From Lingula anatina (Eukaryota > Brachiopoda > Lingulata > Lingulida > Lingulidae): 38,183 nucleotides of DNA. Positions 22,745 through 32,900 of the stretch are shown in pieces. A program made the translations under genes and the position numbers. The notes beneath the pieces were generated by a model that was not told the DNA's origin, did not search any database, and worked only from the letters and a program-made list of their open reading frames with translations. The first letter of the stretch is position 1. The number at the start of each line of letters is the position of its first letter. The DNA lies in contig NW_019774558.1 in NCBI RefSeq assembly GCF_001039355.2, forward strand, positions 468,173 to 506,355, in the 5' to 3' direction.

Positions 22745-25385
22745 TTATTCTCTGAAAAACGAGCAAAAAAAAAAAGAAAAAGAAAGAATTACAAAATGGC
22801 ATGAAACTACAATTGGATTGATTATTCATCGTCATAAAAAAATTGGGTGAGATTAACAAGTTGAAATGTACCTGGTTTCTGAATACTTTTCTTACATGCC
22901 ATATTTAATCCAAGTTTCTTCAATTATTTTGATAAATTGATAGGTCCAATTAAATACCCACCCCTAAACTTACTTTTTTAACTCTACAAACGCAATTCCA
23001 AATTGGAAAATACAGATACATTGTCTGAAGCAACTGAATTTTAAAGTGTAGCTACATGTACATGTAACATAATCCTCATGTTAGTGCGTTTCTTACCCGT
23101 CTGTATCAGTGGCAGCGAAAGAGACAGCCCTAGCGACATATCCATCTTTTATTTCGTCTGTTATGGATCTCTTGTTGCGACAACGGCACTTACTATAATA
23201 GGCACCACCTTCCCTTATACTGAAATAATAATAAAAGATTGGTTATTCTTTATCATTATGTGTGAAACAAATATAGGCTTACCTGTATACATTGAAAATT
23301 AGTATGCAAAGACCCACACATACCCTTTGTACGTAATTGAAACCACAATATTTTGATGATGCTATATTTACTTAGTCATCTTATATTGTAGTTCTCTTAT
23401 CAATCAATGTCGATTCACATGTTTATTTCATGGCCAATCAGTAAATATCTTTAAAATATCTTACTAGGGGCGCATTCAGAACAGATGATCCAAGTACTAA
23501 CTGATCCGCCGACTAAATATGGCCGACCCAACTTCAAAAGCGATGCCACTGAATCATAATGGTATCCCAGGCTCCAGCCGTCGCTGCAGGGACCTAGCAA
23601 TTAAACCTCAGAGCCGAGAGTTATTCCGTTTACTGGAATGCTTGGAGGCGGGGAGACCATCGGGAATCAGCAGCATTGGTTTTGAAGTGGGATCGGCCAT
23701 ATTTAGTCGGAGGATCTTTTAGTCGGCGAATTATCTTATTCTGGCTTGGGTTTTGTTATTGCGGTCTTAACAGGCTAAATATCAATTAACTTATATACAT
23801 AATTGTGCCTATACAGCTACACATGTATGTCTTACTAGATTCTTATACAGTGTAGCTACAGACACGAGATGGAAGAGATATAATAATAAAGACATTTCAA
23901 CTTACGACCACTTGACATCGTAGACTATCCCATTACAGTTCCCTTTACAGCCACCCTCGCAAGCGCAGCCGAATAAATTACAGTTTCCTTTCCCACAATA
24001 GAAATTTTGCCTCTGAAATAAGATCCATTTAATACAGACTAATACAGCTAATACAGACTTGACATTTAATGTGAAATATTTCAGTTTTAAAGGTACACCT
24101 AGGTAAAATGCGTTCTTTTTTTATCAGATCTCACATAAGATATCTGACTGGAGAGGTTCGAAGTCAGGTGTGTCGCTACCAATTAACTGACTACCAAATC
24201 TGTTGCACTGCTGCATTGTGTAATATTCAGTGATTTAATTGGCTAGTGGTCCTTTGGGCTGGCCAAAGCTTGCCTTTGATGAAGCATGGTTCTTTCAAAA
24301 AAGTATCCATAAGTCGGCAACTACTGCATCGAATAATTTGAAATTTTGCATGCAAGCGGTCAGTTTTGCAGTGCTTAAAATGAGTTAAGCAGTCTTTTAT
24401 AAAATTGTTAAGCTGTGCCAGAATTGCGCGAGAAAGATAGACATTGCCAGACAGATTATTGTCTAAAACGGAATAGTCCGCACAGTTTTAGAGTTAAGCC
24501 AAAACTGATGCACCTACACAGAGACCACGCCCTATGTATCGGCATCTTACCACCAGGGTACAAAACTCACTGTCCTTCAGGATATATTACTGTTATTAAA
24601 CCAAGATTACCCAGTCCGTTTTGAATGAAGGTGTAGTAGGATCGACCCATCTCCGAGGGGTTTCTCGCTAAATTATATATGATGTCTGGCACGAATACTG
24701 AAGCTGTCAGGGGTAATAAACTGTCATTTAGCAGCTTTAGTAGACGTGCCAGACATCTAACCCCGCTAAATCTGAACGTAATTTAGCGGGAATCCTTTCG
24801 GAGATGGGTCGATCATGCCAGATCGATCTATCTGTAGGAATGAGAATGGGTCTAGGGGTGTATAGGGTACCCAAACCAATATAGAGATGCAATGGAGGTC
24901 ACAGGCATGCTCTTAAAATATCTTGTGTGGGAATGGGGTCTTAGATAACATTTTACATTGATATAATATAAATAATATCTTACCAGTGTACAATCGTTAC
25001 AAAATATTTTTGAGATTCCTTTAAAGCAGCAGACACCATGCGATTCTTTAATGATGAAAGTCGTTAGACTTATTGCAATCAAAAAAGGAACAAGGCTACC
25101 AGCCATTATCTGAAACAACAAAACGTCGACGGACTCTTGTTATTTTATCAAGCAACAGTGAGAGGAAACAATTGTGTCATAAACTGTCAATTATTGTCAA
25201 AAAATATCAAATGACGAAGCACGCTAAATACCTCTTTTCCTGTACTCTGAGCTACAACGTGAGTGTAATTTATATGAAGCTCTTGCAAAATGAAAGAAAA
25301 TAATGCTTCTTACCGTTATCAGCTCTTCAAACTAAGCAATTGGTGGTAACTACTAGCTGTAATTCCTGTGTAACGCAGCGATGAT
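22745..25385 (-). CDS. Diedel-like secreted cysteine-rich protein, copy 4 (intact, spliced, 119 aa)
   Basis: Coding exons are 24984-25106, 23906-24012, 23097-23219 and 22745-22751; the 5'UTR exon is about 25314-25385. An in-frame upstream MLFQI is ignored because a TTTCAG acceptor lies between it and MAGSLV. Signal peptide ends ESHG; mature part starts VCC. Exon 2 reads RQNFYCGKGNCNLFGC then ACEGGC, GNC. The donor after exon 2 is a full GTAAGT. Exon 3 reads IREGGAYYSKCRCRNKRS and ends AATDTDG; exon 4 gives Gly-Glu-stop. All 12 mature cysteines are present. Family call as for copy 1: Diedel-like by the YCGKGxCNxFGCxCxGGC core, from memory rather than from a search. Confidence 0.75.
23467..23742. 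mobile_element. Fold-back MITE (GCGCATTCAGAA family) in intron 2 of copy 4
   Basis: Left end GGGGCGCATTCAGAACA is intact. The right terminus is truncated within TTATTCTGG. Long inverted arms around GCCGACTAAATATGGCCGA are present. A 67-codon open frame inside (23519-23722) follows the arms and is not a gene. Confidence 0.65.
24633..24838. mobile_element. MITE (GATCGACCCATCTCCGA family) in intron 1 of copy 4
   Basis: Same family and about the same intronic position as in copy 3. The left terminus is shortened (GTAGTAGGATCGACCC). Absent from copies 1, 2 and 5. Confidence 0.6.
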
Positions 25386-25408
25386 GATTATAGCACGGCT
25401 GTTCAAAC

Positions 25409-25415
25409 CTTTATA
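25409..25415 (-). promoter_or_regulatory. TATA box of Diedel-like copy 4
   Basis: TATAAAG on the minus strand. The following 5'UTR exon ends ATAACG|GTAAGAA (edge 25314), the same position as the GTGAG donors of copies 1-3. Confidence 0.57.
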
Positions 25416-26620
25416 ATTTCAATCTGCAAAAGCTATTAAGGTGTACTGGATGCAAATAAGGTATGAAAGCAAAACACCCATCATTCTTTGTATTCATACC
25501 AGCAGCATTTCGAATAAATTAAAAAACAAAACAGTCGTTAATAAAAACGTGTTTCGTACTGGAGGTAGCCTAATTCACGCAAGTCACTGCTGCATTCGGC
25601 ATGTTATATGCGTTTTAAGGTAATTTAACCGCAGCTTGTTGTGTTTTATGAGACAAATTATAATCGGCCATGATCAAAAGTCATTCAGTCGGCAAACTGG
25701 TGTCCGAACTTGCTGGAAAACCCCCTGCGTATCAGCATAGTGAAATTAAGGCATAGAGGGTTGTTCATATATTCAGTATAACGTGGTGCAGCGTAGAGAG
25801 ACAGCCTTCTGGATAACACGAAAATATCACGTTATATCCGCAAAAAATGGACAATGAGACGGATTTTTGATAAAATTTTATTGGATTTCCTAGACGTTGC
25901 ACAAGTGATCCATTACTTGTGTTCGCGGGCACGTACAAAATGTACGACCAAAATTCCAGTTGCAAATTGCCTGACCGCTGGGATCACTTACGCCGGGCAA
26001 GCACTGCAAGTAGGTAATAGAATGTCGAGCCCTGGCGACTCAAACATATTTAAGAGAAATTGCTAGAGAAGATTAATCTTTAACGAAAAATGTCGTGATA
26101 ATAAACTTCAAGCAGAATCGTCATCAAGGCTTCGCTATGACTGGGTCACCATGGCGTTAAAGGTGAAAGCTAAGTTTATGTAACAAGACACCGTGCTCGG
26201 TATATAAGATTGCAAGCCAGAAACTCGTTTTACTGATGCATGGAGTCGTGCACATGCGGGACGTTCACCCATGTAATATACACTAACCAGCTGCCTGCAC
26301 TGAATATGTGTTCAATTGTGCCAGGTGTGACAGGAATGGTACAATGTAGTACACTTTGAACCGTAAACCGTTTCGCGTTGTGTAGTGTGTGTACATGTAA
26401 ATAATCTTATATTACAATAGAAAGCGAGTGATAGAATACAAAATGTTGGAATTCGTGCAGTATTTATCGTATTATTTTACTTGATTAAAACCCGATCTAC
26501 TTCCGGACCACCGGGAAATAAAAAAATACCCTTTGAAGATATCTTTAAAAGATTTTCTGGGTTATAACTTATTCTGGTAGCTACGTATTGGACACACTTA
26601 TTTTCTGTTAACTTAAAGTT
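25416..26620. other. Intergenic part of unit e between gene copy 4 promoter and U6
   Basis: Aligns by eye with 4.99-6.76 kb. No gene recognised. Confidence 0.45.
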
Positions 26621-26672
26621 AAAAAATATGGAACGCTTCACGAATGTGCGTGTCATCCTTGCGCCAGGGGCC

Positions 26673-26712
<40 letters not shown>

Positions 26713-26729
26713 CCCACCGTAGTGAGGAC
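26621..26729 (-). ncRNA. U6: U6 snRNA, copy 3 (best preserved, with promoter)
   Basis: Full-length U6 on the minus strand: 5' hairpin GTCCTCACTACGGTGGGAC, CATATACTAAAATTGG, the ACAGAGA box, an internal stem-loop with one extra G (CCTGGCGCAAGG), and a TTTTTT terminator. Upstream it has a TATA-like box near -26 and a PSE-like element near -53, the standard layout of a Pol III type 3 promoter. This is the copy most likely to be transcribed. Confidence 0.88.
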
Positions 26730-26751
26730 AAGTAGGGGAGCTCTTTCTCGT

Positions 26752-26792
26752 CTATAAGTAGTGACGAAATACAAGATGGCGGCTCAGGTGAG
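26752..26792 (-). promoter_or_regulatory. U6 copy 3 promoter: TATA and PSE
   Basis: TATA-like CTTATAG at 26752-26758 (-23 to -29) and PSE-like CTCACCTGAGCCGCCATCTT at 26773-26792 (-44 to -63). Spacing matches known animal U6 promoters. The block is retained in the other units at the same distance. Confidence 0.65.
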
Positions 26793-27008
26793 TTATTCTA
26801 TCAACTAATGAATATTCGCTAACTATTCAGCCAATATATCCGGTAACGCTGTGGATCGGTCATAAACATACGTTAACCATGTTAGACCATATCGTGAACA
26901 ACGTGTTTTTATCGTTATTTAAAAATTATTAACAAGTAGTGTTTCATTTTAAATTTATTTCCCTTACAGTGCCTGCTACCTGTATCTACGCTGCAGTTTC
27001 TATATATA

Positions 27009-27800
27009 GGGGCGGATCCAGGGTTATTTGAAAGGGGGTCCATGGATGCGAAGCCGCGGATGCGAAGCTGACATTTCACCCCTTCCCCGCCCCCCCCCCC
27101 CCCCCATCTAATTGGCGTGACCATTGGTGTGATTTTTTTTCAGAAATCGAAGGGGGGTCAGGACCCCCCTGCCCCCCCTCTAAATCNNNNNNNNNNNNNN
27201 NNNNNNNNNNNNNNNNNNNNNNNNNNNNNNNNNNNNNNNNNNNNNNNNNNNNNNNNNNNNNNNNNNNNNNNNNNNNNNNNNNNNNNNNNNNNNNNNNNNN
27301 NNNNNNNNNNNNNNNNNNNNNNNNNNNNNNNNNNNNNNNNNNNNNNNNNNNNNNNNNNNNNNNNNNNNNNNNNNNNNNNNNNNNNNNNNNNNNNNNNNNN
27401 NNNNNNNNNNNNNNNNNNNNNNNNNNNNNNNNNNNNNNNNNNNNNNNNNNNNNNNNNNNNNNNNNNNNNNNNNNNNNNNNNNNNNNNNNNNNNNNNNNNN
27501 NNNNNNNNNNNNNNNNNNNNNNNNNNNNNNNNNNNNNNNNNNNNNNNNNNNNNNNNNNNNNNNNNNNNNNNNNNNNNNNNNNNNNNNNNNNNNNNNNNNN
27601 NNNNNNNNNNNNNNNNNNNNNNNNNNNNNNNNNNNNNNNNNNNNNNNNNNNNNNNNNNNNNNNNNNNNNNNNNNNNNNNNNNNNNNNNNNNNNNNNNNNN
27701 NNNNNNNNNNNNNNNNNNNNNNGGGTGGTTTTTTTTTAAAAAACCGAGGGGGGGTCGGCCCCCCCCCCCCCCCCCCCCCCCCCCTCTAAATCCGCCACTG
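27009..27800. mobile_element. hAT-like MITE containing the assembly gap
   Basis: Left end GGGCGGATCCAGGG, right end CTCTAAATCCGCCACTG, typical of hAT-type termini. Flanked by ATATATAG on both sides (27002-27009 and 27802-27809). Empty sites exist in other units (near 20535 and 36232). The middle is hidden by N. Confidence 0.62.
27187..27722. other. Assembly gap (536 N)
   Basis: Run of N. The sequence just left of it (CCCCTCTAAATC) is the start of the same MITE terminus that ends the sequence right of it, so the two flanks overlap in content. Confidence 0.95.
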
Positions 27801-27809
27801 GATATATAG

Positions 27810-29970
27810 CACATGAGATAATAATTCCATTGCTGCAGTCATCTGGCGGTGATCACGCAACAACAACAACCTTTTTTGTTGGTATGATCAATGATGTTGA
27901 CGGTCGACTGCGGTCGATATGATATTTTGTTGGTAAGAAAGGACAATGCCAAACGAGGTCTTTATGTTCCAATAAGGTCACAAGTGCACTTCCATCTGAA
28001 CAAGGTTGAGGCTACCACTACACATGCAAGCTAGTATACCTATGTACTCACAGAGAAAATGGGGTGGAACGGAAGCAACACCAGGCACAATGCACAGAAT
28101 GGTTATTTAGTACAAAGTACAAATTTTTTTCTGATAAAGTTATAGGCACGGATTCTTGTAAGCACATTTTTAAAGGTACCCTGTAAGGGATATATAAGTC
28201 AAAATTATTTTACCTCTTCTCACGAATCATTGCACGACCCGTCATTGTACTCGGATTCCATGTTTTACGATTATATTCCATCTTAGTTTAATGAATTATT
28301 TCTAAATGACCGACCATGCCTTTCTTTGCATTTCAGGACTGACCTTCGATGGCAGGTATTTTCATTTGAGAACTTTTATGGTTTAAATGTCTGAATAAGG
28401 AATAAGTACATGTAGTAGCTTTGCAGAAAATTTTAAGCAGATCGAATGCAATCATTAACGAAGTTTGCAGTGGGCCACATGTAAATGTTGATAATAATAA
28501 TAATAATAAATATATATGTATGTAAATAGCAAAGTGCACATAAGTATATAGGTCTATACCTGATTGAATTTTTAATGTTTGTGAGCAGCTTGAAAAATAA
28601 AAATAAAACATACTCGTGGTTTGAAAAGCACTTCCATCCATGGCGAGTCTCGAAAAACGAAATTTGTGGAACACATTTTATGTTCCATTTCAACTTCAAA
28701 CTTTTATAAATGCACGTTACTTTGTTGTGCATAATTATAGTATAAAAAAATAAAACATCGGGCAAGTAAAATTATGCACAAGTTGCTCAACATGAGCGCG
28801 TCCATTTGAAGCCTCAGATGTTTACATTTATCTATATTTATTTTACTGGATTCTTATTTTCATTTAGAAAAGGCATTTTCATTTATATCTTCATGTACAG
28901 TATTATTTATTTATTTATTTATCTATTTATTAATTTATTATTCTTATTAATTCATTATTATTATTATTGTTTCTGTGTGCCCATTATCTACACCTACCTA
29001 CTGTTTAATCTTTATATGTTAATTTGTTCATTGAATTAACGTTTTTCAAGAATGTTGCTTTTTTGTCTTGTTTTTTTTTTTTTCATTTTGTCAATTCTTA
29101 CTAACAAAATAGTTTAAGTTTGCTCTTTCCAAAATGCATGTATATATTGTCTTACCCTTGTGCAGTCATAACAAAATAGTACTGAGATTTTTTCATCATA
29201 ACCGACAGCTTGTGATTTTTCAACACAGTGCCTTTAGATAGAATTGTATGGTTTAAATTTTACCGAGTTATAAGATGATTGTTTTTAGGTTAAAACATTT
29301 AGACAGTTTGCAAGTATACATGTTGAGATGTACATCTTCACGTATAATTTGTACTGTACATGTATAACAGACGTAGAATGACCATTTTGCATATTATAAT
29401 ATAGATGTACGCGTTACCAATGCGTCTCAAGGCTTAATTACATGGTTACATTTGCTGGGGAAAAAGTTTGCTGAGAAAAACCAAATGCGTACAATATACG
29501 GGCTGAATTCAACAGACTCCTTAGTATGAATGAAAAACGATCAAGCCACTGATGCTTTGTGTGCAAGCTGCACAACCCAAAACATACTGTCTGGTAGTCT
29601 GGAAATATCTTTCCGGCATGAGGGTTTTGAAAAATAACATTTAATGACATTATTGCAAAGTCCTAAAATGAATTATCCCGAAAGCCTCTCAGGTTCACGG
29701 AATCAGAAGCCACAGAAAGAAAGACAACAAATTTAACCACAAGCAACGTGACGTCCTTACCGATCCAGGAATTTATTGAGTGACATATTTTCAATAAGTA
29801 AAAAGTAACAAATCAGGGAGATACTAGCTGAATACTCGACGTGTATTGATAATAATAATAAATTTTACATATGAATAACGTATACTATTGAAATCAAACA
29901 TGATCCTCGCAGCTTCTTTTCATGTTTATATTGCTCGTCACTTGTAAAAACCGGACTCCAAGAAAGTGTA
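27810..29970. other. End of unit e and left part of unit f
   Basis: Unit f begins near 28060. About 28200-28730 is an insertion not found in the other units; I do not recognise it and see no convincing gene on either strand. After 28750 normal unit sequence resumes, with TTTA/ATT microsatellites at 28900-28975 and the deleted second-type exon. Confidence 0.4.
29156..29222 (-). pseudogene. Second-type signal-peptide exon, 5' part deleted
   Basis: Retains KSQAV, YDEKIS, FCYDCTR and a GTAAG donor. The start codon and most of the signal peptide are deleted, as in the copy at 12.4 kb. Confidence 0.5.
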
Positions 29971-32900
29971 TTATCTGAAAAACGAACAAAAGACCATTAC
30001 AAAATATCATGAAACTATAACTGGATTGATTATTCATCTTCATAAAAAGAATTTGGCGAGATAAACAAGATTAACAATTAAATTGAAATCTACTTGCTTT
30101 CTGAATACTTTTCTTACATGCGATATTTAATCCAAGTTTCTTCAATTATCTTGATAAATTAGGCCTATAGATAAAATCGATAGGTCCATTTTAATATCCT
30201 CCACCAAACATTCTTTTTTAACCCAACAAGCGTAATTCCAAATTGGAAGTTACATATACATTGTCTGAAGCAACTGAATATTAACGTGTAGCTTCATGTG
30301 TTAAGGTCCACTAAATGCATGTGATGAAATCACTCATTTACATATTATGTTTATACTTGTAATTAGTCAGCATATTATCATTCACCTTACTTCAGTCTTG
30401 AATGAATATTTATCATCCTCTGTATAGGTATACCTGATAAGTAGAACTGGTATAACTTAAAAGTAGAAGCCCTCAATTGTTATCTATTGCATTGCAATTA
30501 GTATTTAAATGAGTTGCTGCCACTGTGGCATGGAGATAGATTCTCTGGTGATAATGTGTATAAAGGCTGAATGCTTGGACTTAATAAAGGACTTTTAGAC
30601 TTGGAACTGAAGATGTGAGTCTGTAGTTATATTCCCTCTCCCATGCATCAGTGACAAGTAAAATATTAGAAGAACCTGGGTAGGGTGGAACATGGACCCC
30701 TACATAATGGCGAGCTCGATCAGGGTCACTGCGGGGGAGGGATATATCTATGGATCCAACTTTGAAGATGAGTATGTGTATGAAGATGATGACTGGGATT
30801 CTGAAAAGGACTATAACATTAATGGCAGACTGGTAGAATGCCTGTCCAAGCTAGCCAACTTGTTACAAAGACAATATGGCTGTTTGGACCAGCAAAATAA
30901 TGACATTTCTGCAGAGTGTGAAATAAAACCAGAGGAAGAAGTTAAAGATAGAAACCAAAGCAAAGTAGATGGACCTTCAGAAATGGAGAAGGGAACTGAA
31001 GTCGAGACATTGAGTACTGCTAAAGAAGATGAATGTATGCTGGAGTTTGTGAAGGAACAAGTTGTAGGTGAAGAAAATGATGGGAATGAACTGAGCGAGG
31101 ACATTATTTTTGTAAATGATCAAGAGGTTGGACAGAGAACCGATTTCGAAAAAGGGGAGAAACATATAGTATCTGTCGAGAAAGATTATGAACAAGAGCT
31201 AGGGAAGAAAACTGATGATGATGATGACAAAAGATTAAGTGAGAGTAAAATGGGTGAACTGAAGTATGATGAGAAACTTGCTATAGATGATTATGCTTTA
31301 AGAGATAATGTGAAGAGTGCTGATGAAGGACTTGAAAATGATGACCCACAGTTTGAGGAGAAACATGCTGTAGATGAAAGGGCTGTGACAGATTTTGAAA
31401 ATTATGCTCATGAAGGACTTACTGACGAACGGATGGGAATGGACTTTTCTAATTTTAAAGATACAGACAGAGACAAACTTACTGAAGTAGAGATGAAACA
31501 AAGTGCAGGTGAGGTGGTTAAAGTTGTAGAGAATGAAGACAAACAAGGCTCAGACACTGAAAATGTTTGTGAGAACACAAAAGAATGGAAAGGTGTAAAA
31601 TGGGACTTTAACAGAGACAACAAAAAGGTGCAGAGAAAGTTTATGGCAAAGAAACTAAAATGGACACTTCTTCCACACTGCAAATTAAGAAATGATTTTT
31701 TTTATTCAGTTAAAGGATAATGCATCAGTTAGGGCTGTACTGTAGGTTCAGAAAAATGAGATTTATAGATATTTTACACTTGGCTCAGTATTTGATATTC
31801 TTGTTTTAATATTTTAAGTAAAATTGCACCAAATAATTCATGACTTACATATTTGAAAATAATAACATAAATTGTGTGTACAGATAAGGTGAAATTGAAT
31901 TATAAAGAATATGTGACAGTAGGTTTTTTTTTATTCAAAAATGGTAAATTTCCAACATGTGGGAAGATTCCCAAGATATGTATTATAGAAGGTAAAAATA
32001 TAGTTTCATGATATACCTGATACTGAATTGTTTAACTGATGAGATTTTAAATGTACAGTCCATTAGAAAGCTGTTTGAACAATCTGTATTACAACTGGAC
32101 ATTTATCTCTGTCAAAATATCTTGGCAGCACGAAAATTCAAATTTAATTCCATTAGAATAATGATGTCTTTGTACAGCAATGGAATAGACAATGAACTGA
32201 ATTAATTACAATTGTTAGTTAAAGAAATGATATTTGACAGAATAATATATGGATTTTTTTTGTAATTGAATCATGACATAGATATTTTGGATAAGTGTTT
32301 AGCTGTTTAAATTTTATCTTTGAGCATTCTGTGGAATCTTTATTTCAAAAAATTATGTAACCATAATTTTTTTTGTGGGAAAAGAAGGAATATGTTAAGG
32401 TCCACTAAATGCATGTGATGAAATCACTCATTTACATATTATGTTTATACTNTTTTTGATAAGTGTTTAGCTGTTTAAATTTTATCTTTGAGCATTCTGT
32501 GGAATCTTTACTTCAAAAAATTATGTAACCATAATTTTTTTTGTGGGAAAAGAAGGAATATGTTAAGGTCCACTAAATGCATGTGATGAAATCACTCATT
32601 TACATATTATGTTTATACTTGTAATTAGTCAGCATATTATCATTCACCTTACTTCAGTCTTGAATGAATATTTATCATCCTCTGTATAGGTATACCTGAT
32701 AAGTAGAACTGGTATAACTTAAAAGTAGAAGCCCTCAATTGTTATCTATTGCATTGCAATTAGTATTTAAATGAGTTGCTGCCACTGTGGCATGGAGATA
32801 GATTCTCTGGTGATAATGTGTATAAAGGCTGAATGCTTGGACTTAATAAAGGACTTTTAGACTTGGAACTGAAGATGTGAGTTTGTAGTTATATTCCCTC

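Noticed and set aside
26775-26792. Plus-strand ATGGCGGCTCAG|GTGAGT looks like a first coding exon with a splice donor, repeated near each U6.
   Set aside because: It sits at -44 to -63 of U6 in each unit and fits a PSE on the opposite strand; no following exon was found.
27117-27814. Long open frames of 218-230 codons.
   Set aside because: They are mostly translated N from the assembly gap plus homopolymer tracts.
28333-28765. Two overlapping minus-strand frames of about 110 codons in the unit f insertion.
   Set aside because: Low complexity (ATT/TA-derived Ile and Tyr runs), no family resemblance and no splice context.
30811-31683. Minus-strand open frames opposite the acidic ORF of the LTR element.
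   Set aside because: They are Ser/Phe-rich shadows of the Glu/Lys-rich sense frame and have no supporting motifs.
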